From: Bartonella tribocorum
GTDB taxonomy: Bacteria > Pseudomonadota > Alphaproteobacteria > Rhizobiales > Rhizobiaceae
DNA: 64,000 nt
NCBI RefSeq assembly: GCF_002777915.1
Contig: NZ_NJGE01000001.1
Location: forward strand, 188,849-252,848
Reading direction: 5' to 3'
Shown: positions 48,665 through 57,503 of the stretch, piece by piece
Layout: the number at the start of each line of letters is the position of its first letter
How positions within the stretch are numbered: the first letter of the stretch is position 1
Position numbers and translations under genes: made by a program
Notes under the pieces: generated by a model
Told to the model about the DNA's origin: nothing
What the model saw: only the letters and a program-made list of their open reading frames with translations
Database searches by the model: none

Positions 48665-49097
48665 TGATAAACCTTTTATCTTATAAAAACTATGGTATGG
48701 GAAGTGTATTTGCATATTTTTGTAATAAGATTTCAGTGGTACATTGTGCAGCACGCAATGAAGAGAACCGTATTAGCCTTTTATTGCTTTGAAACATATG
48801 ATTGCGCTTTTTGATAGAACTTTGCTCGATGGGTATACAATTGGCAATGGCAAGGATCATTTTTTTGTAAGATGATATCCAAATGTTTTTGACACTGGAG
48901 GGCAGTATTTGGTAAAATTCCACGCGTTTTGCCTAGGTTGTATGAGGGTAGGGGGCTTGGTAAAATACTATGGCGATTGCCTTTTTTGTGGGATTGTCAT
49001 AATTTTCGCTCCTGCTTAGAGGGATGCTGTAACATCCATTTTTGTGGGGTTGTGTATGTGGTAACTGCTCTTCTTAAGGAGCAGTAATGATAGATAT
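48665..49097. other. Spacer before the HTH regulator
   Basis: Frames on the minus strand here overlap each other and lack ribosome sites. It presumably contains the promoter for the HTH gene and perhaps for a divergent transcript. Confidence 0.35.
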
Positions 49098-49136
49098 AAA
49101 TCAATATAATTACTTGGCCAACAATTATATTGATTT
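49098..49136. promoter_or_regulatory. Perfect 14-bp inverted repeat at the start of the HTH gene (putative operator)
   Basis: AAATCAATATAATT (49098-49111) is mirrored exactly by AATTATATTGATTT (49123-49136) around an 11-base spacer that itself contains TTGGCCAA. It lies 14 bases before the preferred TTG start at 49150. This looks like the binding site of a dimeric repressor, most simply the HTH protein itself. Confidence 0.6.
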
Positions 49137-49149
49137 TGGAGTGATTTTT

Positions 49150-49692
49150 TTGGCTCGTCCGGAAGCAAAACCTAAAACTGAGTTGGCAAAACGTTTTTGC
49201 GAAGTGCGTCGCGCTCTTGGTTTTACAGAGCGTAAGCAGTTTGCTGAACATCTTGGTATCACTGCTGGTTCTATAGGAACTTATGAAACTGGTATAAGTG
49301 AGCCTACGGCCTCTGCGCTATCCAAATATCAAGAAATTTGCGGTGTCTCATTAGATTGGCTTGTAACGGGCAATGGTGAGATGTTTTCAGATATAGCAAG
49401 AGCGAAAGCAGCTGGTTTTAAACCGCAAGCGATTCCTACTGGGCTGATGAAAAAGCTTGGACATTTAGCTTATACGACATATCGTGATGCAAAAATAGAT
49501 ACGCTTCCTGAAGATATAGCAGAACTTGCGGCAGAGCTTTACGGAAAGCTGCAAGAGCTTATTCAAGACATCAATGATATGGAAGAAGTTGAAGCCACGA
49601 TGCCACTTTTAAAACTTCATTTAAAGCGTAAAATCGAAGTTGAGAAAGCGCATCGAGCAACGTCACGAGATACCAACGAACAGCTCTTTTAA
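49150..49692 (+). CDS. Phage-type XRE-family HTH regulator
   Basis: Probable DNA-binding repressor. From a TTG at 49150 it is 180 aa; GGAG at 49137 gives a fitting ribosome site. The longer frame from the ATG at 49087 adds 21 residues that do not look like this family and would put the inverted repeat inside the gene. The XRE helix-turn-helix covers about residues 10-72: LAKRFCEVRRALGFTERKQF, HLGITAGSIGTYETG, then VSLDWLVTGNGEMF, a pattern of lambdoid-like repressors. The C-terminal half is helical and lacks a LexA-type peptidase. No other phage genes are adjacent. Confidence 0.78.
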   Translation: MARPEAKPKTELAKRFCEVRRALGFTERKQFAEHLGITAGSIGTYETGISEPTASALSKYQEICGVSLDWLVTGNGEMFSDIARAKAAGFKPQAIPTGLMKKLGHLAYTTYRDAKIDTLPEDIAELAAELYGKLQELIQDINDMEEVEATMPLLKLHLKRKIEVEKAHRATSRDTNEQLF

Positions 49693-50692
49693 AAAATAGA
49701 ACTTTTTTGATTTTTTCACTGTATGAACAGGTTTGAAATGGAAAAATCTTACGATCTTCAAATCTTTTGTTCAATCTGAAAAAAGATAAATTGTCATTAT
49801 AAATCAATATATTGTTCTGATACAGATAAAACGGTTCATAAAAAGCATTATGGTTGATGATACAAATAAAATTTCTTCAAAAAGAAGCGAGTATTGTTTC
49901 TAAAATATTTGTTGGTTGAAGGAAAAGATACTGACAACAGTGAAAAGATACTATGTCCTTAATTCCATTATGGTGCCAAAACTATATTTGGTTCTTATAG
50001 AATGCTAACATACATATAAGAGAGAAGAACAAAGAAGCATTTATGACACGCTTTTATCTTTTTTGAAGATGATGCAATAAGCACGTTGAAATTTTTTACA
50101 AAACGCGCCTCATTATATTAGGAAATAGGTTTTCCAAAGCAACTCACCCTTTATTAGAGCAGGTTATCGCATAACAAAGATCGCATAGCAAAGAGTGAGG
50201 TTATGATGATCATCACTATCTGTTATATTACGCGATAAGTTAAAAATTATACGATAAGTTAAAAAAATCATAAATTTGTGTTTATAAGAACAGCCATTTT
50301 ATTAAGAAGTATTTTTGAAAATTGATAAAAAATTATTTTTTACACTCTTGCCATTCTGCTGCTGCGCTTTATTTGAAAGATAGAATTGCTCTTTAGTAAA
50401 ACTGTTTTTGTTAAGAGATAAACCGCAGTGTTTTTGAATGGAGATAACGGTATATTTTCAAAGTCTTGTGTTTTTATTTATTTTTTAGTTTGAATCCCTC
50501 TAACTAAAAGGGTTGGGGACTTTTCTAGATTCGATGTTGTTGCAAAGATTTTAGACTGATGCTCGATACGTGTCGGTGTCAGAGGGGGAGTTTTGTCTTG
50601 ATTTATTGGTTTTTGAAGTGCGCAAACAAGGGTTTTGCGATGAGTGTTTTTGCGCGTTGTAATGATGTTGAACTCTGTTGGAGGAGGTTCTT
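49693..50692. other. 1-kb upstream region of the first adhesin gene
   Basis: No gene seen. It includes a tandem ACGATAAGTTAAAA-like pair (about 50232-50266), a short hairpin of CCCT/AGGG arms at about 50496-50512, and a 14-base match (one mismatch) to the tRNA-Ser T-arm at 50488-50501. A long untranslated or regulatory region is common before such adhesins. Confidence 0.4.
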
Positions 50693-53600
50693 ATGAAAAA
50701 AAAATATTCCACACCCAATTTAATTAAAGCTGTCTCGCTCAGCGCGGCAATGGTCACACTCTTATCAAGTGTTTCCCCTGTTTTTGCTGCCAATTTTGCA
50801 TTCGTAGGAGGAAATAATAATAGTACAAGTGGCACCGGCGTTTCATATCTACGTGGCAGTCATGGCAGTGTTGTTCTAGCTGGTGATGATGACTTCTGCG
50901 GGGTAGATAATGTTAAGGGTCGTGGTGGCAAACAACAAGAGAATGTTGCTAAACAAATAACTGCACAAGAACAATATGACAGATTTATCAATAATCAGGC
51001 TTTTAGTGGTCGTAATCCTTATGGAACGACCACTGAGAAGGTTGTTTGGCAAAGCGCTGGGATTTTAAGTGGAAATGCTACTTATATGGGAGCAAATACT
51101 GAGGGATCTCAGAATATCATGCCTGAGGCTTTTGGTGTTTATTCTTTTGTAACGGGTTGTGGAGCTGCAGCAACGGGGAATTATTCAACGGCATTTGGTG
51201 CGGGAGCAACCACAAAGGCTGGTGGCGCGCAAGCCTTTGGTGTTTCCGCGCTTGCAAGTGGTAAAGCAAGTGTTGCCATGGGCGTGGGATCAGAAGCGTC
51301 AAAGGAGTCTACGATTGCTATTGGTGGACTTGCGACTGCTTCTGGTAAAAATAGCATTTCTATAGGTAAGAGTTCTCAAGCTACGCTGGACGATGCGATT
51401 GCAGTTGGTTCAAATGCAGAAGGGAAGGGTATAAATAGTGTTGCTATTGGTAATATCGCATCTGCGTCTGGTTACAATAGTGTTGCGTTAGGGCTCAAAA
51501 CGAAGGCAACGGAAGATTATACGGTTGCTATAGGTTCGAAGGCTGAAGCGCAAGCTCTTGGTTCTATTGCAATAGGTGGTGGGGAGCCTGCAAAAAACGG
51601 GGTGGAAAGAAAAGTAATAGCGAAAGGTAAAAATTCGATTGCTATAGGTTCCCATACTTATGCTGAGATGGCTCATTCAGTTGCAATTGGTATAAACGCA
51701 CAAGTACGTGTTATAGATGGTGTTGCTGTGGGGGGAGGGTCTGTATCTCGTGTTGAAGCAAAGGTTTTAGGTTATGATCCTGCAACAAATACTACAACAA
51801 CGAAGGGTGATCTTGCATGGAAAAGCACTGGAGGTGATTTTAGTGTTGGTAATACTGAACAGGAATTAACGCGACAGATTACAAATGTTGCAGCAGGGAG
51901 TAAAGATACCGATGCTGTGAATGTGGCTCAGTTAAAAGCTATGAGAGAGGTCATAGCAGGAGGAGGAGGAGCTTGGAAACTTTCTGCTAACAATACAGGC
52001 CCCACAGATGTGAATTCAGGCAACACCGTAGATTTTTCAGTGAAAAATAGTGTAGTAGGAAAAGATAACTTAAAAATTACAAAAAGCACTCAAGGCGATA
52101 AGCATAAAATCCAATTTACTTTGAGTGATACTCTTAAGTTGACACAAGTCACCACAGGGCAAAGTTCTATGAGTGATGATGGCTTTATTATTAAAAACGG
52201 GCCAATGATGACTATTGATGGTGTTAATGCTGGCAATAAAAAGATCACAAACGTAGTAGACGGGACTGAAGATAGCGATGCAGTGAATTATAAACAGCTG
52301 AAAGAGATAAAAGAAGCTGCTACAACGCATTGGCAACTTTCTGTTAATGGTGGAAATGGTATATCTATTGGACAAAATGATACAGTAAATTTACAATCAG
52401 CTGGTAAGGAGGGTAGTCAGAATATCAAAATTGTAAGAGATAATAACCGTAATGTTGCGTTTGATTTAGCCGATGATATTAATGTAATGACTGTCACTGC
52501 AGGAGACAGCGTCATGGATGCTGTTGGTTTTAGATTTGACGGTGGTGAGGGGCCGAGCATAACTGTTAAAGGTATTCATGCTGGGAATAAAACAATCAAA
52601 GGAGTAGCAGATGGAAAAAGCGGTACTGATGCTGTAAATTATAATCAGTTGACAGAGGTAAAAAAACTTGCAGAAAAAGGCTGGAAGCTTTCCGTTGATG
52701 GTAACAATGCTACAGATGTTGGAGTTGATAGTACAGTAGATCTTGTTACAGGTGCTGATGATAACAATAACAAAAACATCAAAATTATCAAAAGTAATGG
52801 AAATAAAGTTACATTTACTTTGAATAGTAACCTTAAGTTGACAAGTGTCACGACGGGCAACAGCGTAATGAATAGCGATGGCTTTAAGTTTGTTGATGGG
52901 GGGCCAAGCATAACAGCGAATGGGATTGATGCTGGCAATAAAAAAATCACGAAAGTGGAAACTGGGACTGAAGATACGGATGCTGTAAATTATAAACAGT
53001 TGAAAGACTTTACAGCAGGGATGGAAACGGGCTGGAAACTTTCTGTTGATGGTAACAATGCTACAAAAGTTAAGGCTGGTAGTACAGTGGATTTTGTTGC
53101 AGTTAAGCATAAAAACGATGATAATAGTGAGGGTGATACTGCAAATATTAAAATTGTCAAAAACGAAAACAATAAAGTATCCTTTGATTTAAGTGACTAT
53201 ATTAAAGTTGGCCGTGTAGAAACAGGGCTTAGCAGCATGAGTAATGACGGTTTCATGATTAAGGGTGGTCCAAGAATGACCAATGGCGGTATTCATGCTG
53301 CCAATACAAAAATTACAGGAGTACAAAAGGGTACTAATGAGAGTGATGCTGTTAATGTTTCACAGTTGAAGACGGTAGAAGAGAAAATAAAGGAAGTAGA
53401 AGATAATAGCCTTGTTAAATGGGATGATGGAAAACTCCTTATTACCATTGGAGCAGAAAAGGGTGGCAAGACAATCAATATTGCCAATAATGGAGATGAA
53501 AATCGAAATATTACTGGTGTTGCTGATGGGATTATTTCTGAGGTTTCTACTGAGGCGGTTAATGGTTCACAACTCTTTACGACGCTTGAGCGAATTGATA

Positions 53601-56600
53601 GGTTGAATGATTATTTTGGTGGTGGTGCAGACGTAATTAAAGGTCAAGCACCCACATACACTGTTCAGAAAGAAACACATCAAAATGTTGGATCTGCATT
53701 TGAGGCGATCGATACCTCTATTACGGATATTTACAATCAGATTAACAATGTAACAGAAAATAGTCTTGTTAAATGGGAGAAAGATCAGAAGCTTATTACC
53801 ATTGGTAAAGAAAAAGGTGGTGAAAAAATTAATATCGCAGGTACTGAGGGAGAGCGGACCATTGCGGGTGTGAAAAATGGTAAAATTTCTGAGGAGTCGC
53901 ATGAAGCAATCAATGGTAGCCAAATTAATAAAATATCTGGAGATATTGCAAAATTCTTTGGTGGCAATACAGCATTTCAGGACGGTGTTTTTGTAGGACC
54001 AAGATATAATTTATCTAAAGTTTCTACAGATGGTACCATAGAACGGAAAACTTTTGAAAATGTTGGCGATGCTCTTGAAGAGCTTGATGTAAATGTCAGA
54101 AATGTGAATACACATATACAATACGTAGACAAGAAATTTGATGATAAGTTTGATAAGATTTATCAGGATGCCTTACTTTGGAGTGATCAGGCAGATGCGT
54201 TTGTTGCACTTCATGGTGAAAATGGCAAAAAAACTAATAGTAAAATTAAATATCTTGAAAAGGGCGACATTACTAAAGATTCAACAGATGCCATAAATGG
54301 TTCACAGCTTTTCAATGTTGCTGAAAATACATCGAAATATTTTGGCGGTGAGACAGATGTGATTGATGGTATCGCACCAACTTTTATTATTGGGGATGAC
54401 AAATATGATAATGTAACTGAGGCTTTTACTGCTGTCGATAATTCTATCACGGATATCTATAATCAGATTAATAATGTGACAGAAAATAGTCTTGTTAAAT
54501 GGGATGAAAGTAAAAAACTTATCACGATTGGTAAGGATAAAGCTGGTACTGAAATCAGCATCTTAAATAACCGTGGTATGGATCGTAAACTTTCCGGTGT
54601 GAAAGATGGAGTGGTCTCTCCAACATCAACGGAAGCAGTAAATGGTTCACAGCTCTTTAAGACGAATGAAAATGTTACGATTGTTACTAATAATCTTGAA
54701 AAAGTTGCTAAAAATACATCAAAATATTTTGGAGGTAGTACGGATGTCCTGAACGGTGTAAAACCAACCTTCGTTATTGGTGAAAATACATATGATAATG
54801 TTACAGAGGCATTTACCGGTGTGAATATTTCTATCCATAAGATTGATAATAAGATTTCCGATGTGATAAAAAATAGTCTTGTTAAGCAAGATGAAAATAC
54901 AGGTCTTATCACGATTGGTAAGGATACGGCTGGGACTGAGATCAATATTGCGGGATATGCTAGTGTAGCACGTAAGATTTCTGGTGTGCAAGCAGCAGAA
55001 AAAGGTGATGAAGCTGTTAACAAAGACCAACTTGATAAAAGCATAAAGGATATTACTAAAGATATTGAAAAAGTAAGTGCAGCTGCTGTTCTCTACGATA
55101 AAGATGCAGATGGTAACGTTAATTATGAGAGTGTAACTTTGGGCGGAGAGAAAGGTGCAAAACCAGTTGCTCTTCATAATGTCAAAGATGGTAGTATTTC
55201 CCAAGATTCCAAAGATGCAATCAATGGTAGTCAGATTAATAAAATATCAGAAGATATTGCTAAGTTTTTTGGTGGTGGTGCAAAATTTGTTGATGGTGCC
55301 TTTAAAGGACTGAAATATACTTTATCTGCTATTGTAGATGGTCAGGTAGGAAAGGCGAATTTTTATGACGTTGGTTCAGCTTTAACAGGTCTTGATAAAA
55401 ATGTTAAAGATGTGAATCAGCGCTTAACGAAAGTATCCAATAAGTTTAATCAAACAATTGAAGGTATCTCTAAAGATGCTTTACTGTGGGATGATAAAGA
55501 AGGAGCATTCGTTGCACGTCATGAAAAAGATGGCAAGAAGACAAACAGCAAATTGAAGTATCTTTTGGATGGTGAAATTGCTCAAGGTTCAACAGATGCC
55601 ATTACGGGGAACCAGCTTTATCTCATGAGCAACCAGCTTGCGAATTATTTCGGTGGTGGTGCCAAATATGAGAATGGTCAATGGACAAATCCTACCTTCA
55701 AGATTGTTCAAGTCAATGCTGATGGTACGACTGTTGAGAAAAACCATAATAATGTTGCTGATGCTTTTGGTGACGTCAATAAAAATATGTCGAATATTAA
55801 TAACCGTATTGATGATGTCATCAACAAGGTCGATTCAGATGCTTTAAAGTGGAATGAGGATAAAAAAGCTTATGATGCTAACCGTGATGGTAAACCGAGT
55901 AAGATTACCGGTGTAGCTGATGGCAAAATTGCAGAAGGTTCGAAAGATGCAGTTAATGGTGGGCAACTTTGGAAAACCAATGAACGTGTCACTGGTGTCG
56001 AAAAAGATGTTAAGCATCTTAACAACAGAGTCGATAACATTTCTAATACCATTGCTGATATTGGTGATGTCGTTAACAATATTGGTGGTAAAGTTGACAA
56101 TATCAATAATAGAGTTGATGTCATTGAAGAGGATGCGGTTCGTTATGACAGAGATGAAAACGGTAAAAAAGTCAATAAAATCACTTTGAAAGGTGGTGAT
56201 GCCAGTGAACCTGTGTTGATTGATAATGTAGCTGATGGTAAAATTGAGAAAGGATCAAAAGAAGCTGTAAATGGTGGACAACTCCATGATTACACTAAAG
56301 AACAGACGAAGCTTGTTCTTGATGAATCCAAGCATTATACGGATCAACGGATTCGTAATATTACGATTGATGCGATTGACGATGCTGTTGAGCGGGCTAA
56401 ACAATATACAGATATGAAGTTTGATGCTTTAAACTACAGCATTGAGAGTGTGAAAAAAGAGGCAAGACAAGCAGCGGCTATTGGTCTAGCGGTGTCTAAC
56501 TTGCGCTACAATGATACTCCTGGAAAATTAAGCGTTGGATTTGGGACTGGTTTATGGCGTAGCCAATCTGCATTTGCCTTTGGTGCAGGTTATACATCAG

Positions 56601-56689
56601 AGAAGGGAAACATTCGGTCTAATGTATCTGTTACCACTTCTGGCGGTCATTGGGGTGTAGGTGCGGGATTCAATATGACTTTGAACTAA
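50693..56689 (+). CDS. Trimeric autotransporter adhesin (Vomp/BadA-like), copy 1
   Basis: Surface adhesin of type Vc secretion, expected to mediate binding to host cells and matrix. 1998 aa from the ATG at 50693, which follows GGAGGAGG. A signal peptide covers residues 1-32 (SSVSPVFA). The head at about residues 155-350 has YadA-type repeats (SVAIG, STAFG, SIAIG). Neck motifs of the DTDAVNVAQLK type then alternate with WKLSVDGNN modules. A long stalk follows with repeated FGG-type modules (YFGGG, KFFGG) and SKDAINGSQ necks. The last 90 residues are the YadA-type outer-membrane anchor, ending FNMTLN. The frame is intact. Confidence 0.95.
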   Translation: MKKKYSTPNLIKAVSLSAAMVTLLSSVSPVFAANFAFVGGNNNSTSGTGVSYLRGSHGSVVLAGDDDFCGVDNVKGRGGKQQENVAKQITAQEQYDRFINNQAFSGRNPYGTTTEKVVWQSAGILSGNATYMGANTEGSQNIMPEAFGVYSFVTGCGAAATGNYSTAFGAGATTKAGGAQAFGVSALASGKASVAMGVGSEASKESTIAIGGLATASGKNSISIGKSSQATLDDAIAVGSNAEGKGINSVAIGNIASASGYNSVALGLKTKATEDYTVAIGSKAEAQALGSIAIGGGEPAKNGVERKVIAKGKNSIAIGSHTYAEMAHSVAIGINAQVRVIDGVAVGGGSVSRVEAKVLGYDPATNTTTTKGDLAWKSTGGDFSVGNTEQELTRQITNVAAGSKDTDAVNVAQLKAMREVIAGGGGAWKLSANNTGPTDVNSGNTVDFSVKNSVVGKDNLKITKSTQGDKHKIQFTLSDTLKLTQVTTGQSSMSDDGFIIKNGPMMTIDGVNAGNKKITNVVDGTEDSDAVNYKQLKEIKEAATTHWQLSVNGGNGISIGQNDTVNLQSAGKEGSQNIKIVRDNNRNVAFDLADDINVMTVTAGDSVMDAVGFRFDGGEGPSITVKGIHAGNKTIKGVADGKSGTDAVNYNQLTEVKKLAEKGWKLSVDGNNATDVGVDSTVDLVTGADDNNNKNIKIIKSNGNKVTFTLNSNLKLTSVTTGNSVMNSDGFKFVDGGPSITANGIDAGNKKITKVETGTEDTDAVNYKQLKDFTAGMETGWKLSVDGNNATKVKAGSTVDFVAVKHKNDDNSEGDTANIKIVKNENNKVSFDLSDYIKVGRVETGLSSMSNDGFMIKGGPRMTNGGIHAANTKITGVQKGTNESDAVNVSQLKTVEEKIKEVEDNSLVKWDDGKLLITIGAEKGGKTINIANNGDENRNITGVADGIISEVSTEAVNGSQLFTTLERIDRLNDYFGGGADVIKGQAPTYTVQKETHQNVGSAFEAIDTSITDIYNQINNVTENSLVKWEKDQKLITIGKEKGGEKINIAGTEGERTIAGVKNGKISEESHEAINGSQINKISGDIAKFFGGNTAFQDGVFVGPRYNLSKVSTDGTIERKTFENVGDALEELDVNVRNVNTHIQYVDKKFDDKFDKIYQDALLWSDQADAFVALHGENGKKTNSKIKYLEKGDITKDSTDAINGSQLFNVAENTSKYFGGETDVIDGIAPTFIIGDDKYDNVTEAFTAVDNSITDIYNQINNVTENSLVKWDESKKLITIGKDKAGTEISILNNRGMDRKLSGVKDGVVSPTSTEAVNGSQLFKTNENVTIVTNNLEKVAKNTSKYFGGSTDVLNGVKPTFVIGENTYDNVTEAFTGVNISIHKIDNKISDVIKNSLVKQDENTGLITIGKDTAGTEINIAGYASVARKISGVQAAEKGDEAVNKDQLDKSIKDITKDIEKVSAAAVLYDKDADGNVNYESVTLGGEKGAKPVALHNVKDGSISQDSKDAINGSQINKISEDIAKFFGGGAKFVDGAFKGLKYTLSAIVDGQVGKANFYDVGSALTGLDKNVKDVNQRLTKVSNKFNQTIEGISKDALLWDDKEGAFVARHEKDGKKTNSKLKYLLDGEIAQGSTDAITGNQLYLMSNQLANYFGGGAKYENGQWTNPTFKIVQVNADGTTVEKNHNNVADAFGDVNKNMSNINNRIDDVINKVDSDALKWNEDKKAYDANRDGKPSKITGVADGKIAEGSKDAVNGGQLWKTNERVTGVEKDVKHLNNRVDNISNTIADIGDVVNNIGGKVDNINNRVDVIEEDAVRYDRDENGKKVNKITLKGGDASEPVLIDNVADGKIEKGSKEAVNGGQLHDYTKEQTKLVLDESKHYTDQRIRNITIDAIDDAVERAKQYTDMKFDALNYSIESVKKEARQAAAIGLAVSNLRYNDTPGKLSVGFGTGLWRSQSAFAFGAGYTSEKGNIRSNVSVTTSGGHWGVGAGFNMTLN

Positions 56690-56717
56690 TAATCAACGAA
56701 ACATATAAAAAATTCTT

Positions 56718-56755
56718 TTCACCCTTGTCTTATAAGGCAGGGGTGAATTGTTTTT
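56718..56755 (+). terminator. Terminator of adhesin copy 1
   Basis: TTCACCC (56718-56724) pairs with GGGTGAA (56741-56747), the stem extends inward, and TTGTTTTT follows. It starts about 28 bases after the stop. Confidence 0.88.
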
Positions 56756-57503
56756 ACATCTATAAAAGATATGCATAGAGAGATTGATAAAGGATGTAAC
56801 GATAACCACAGATTTTAAAAACAGAAAAAACTTTTACGATTTCAGGCAAATAACCACTTTTTTCAAGAGAAAAGAATGCATTTCTTATTTTTGCTTTAAA
56901 ATTTTTGCAGCAGCCTAAAGAGAGCAAAGATGAATTACCTTTGTCTCTACAAAACCGTAAATTTATGATCTCTGGTAAAGATAAAAGATGTTTTATTTTG
57001 ACTGAGGAAATGATAAAAAATTATAATGCTAAATCAGCTTGCAGTAACTTAAATCATTTTTGTCTTCGTCATTTGTTAGCGCCTGTGACGGGATTTCCTT
57101 TAAGGATAACAATAAATTAACAAGTCTCTCTTGCGTATTCTTCAAAAAAATCGTAAATTTTATACTATTGCTTGTTTTGCAAAAAAATCTCGGCTCAATA
57201 GAGAGGGGACTGTGTCGCTATCTTAACACTCACTCTGTGAATAAAAGGAGTAAATGAGAAACTAAAAAAAACAATTAGTTAAAAATTAAGATAATATTAA
57301 CCAATATGCAAAAAGATATCCGTTATCTCTTATAAAGAACAAAAAACATTCACTTTAACATCTAAACGCACTATTTCTCTATTTTTTCAATCACGCTTTA
57401 AATCTTTTGCATATAGAAAAAACAGACCTTGCGCACCAACTAGTATTTAAATGTGTCTTTTTTATGTTTATGGTTAAAAATTTTTTTCATTGGGGAATTT
57501 GTT
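56756..57503. other. 750-base spacer between adhesin copies 1 and 2
   Basis: A 71-codon frame at 56905-57120 has no recognisable features. The end carries the TTTTTTTCATTGGGG leader shared with copy 3. It presumably contains the promoter of copy 2. Confidence 0.45.

Noticed and set aside
48690..48923. 77-codon minus-strand frame
   Set aside because: Overlaps another weak frame and lacks a start signal.
49087..49149. ATG at 49087 as the start of the HTH regulator
   Set aside because: The extra residues do not resemble the family, the inverted repeat would fall inside the gene, and the TTG at 49150 has a better ribosome site.
49087..49692. A prophage around the HTH regulator
   Set aside because: No integrase, structural, replication or lysis genes are visible nearby.
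52466..53110. Long antisense frames within the adhesin genes (also at 54463-55204 and 61000-61355)
   Set aside because: They are shadows of repetitive, biased adhesin coding sequence; the plus-strand frames are intact and recognisable.
56905..57120. 71-codon frame between adhesin copies 1 and 2
   Set aside because: No ATG/ribosome site and no similarity that I can recognise.
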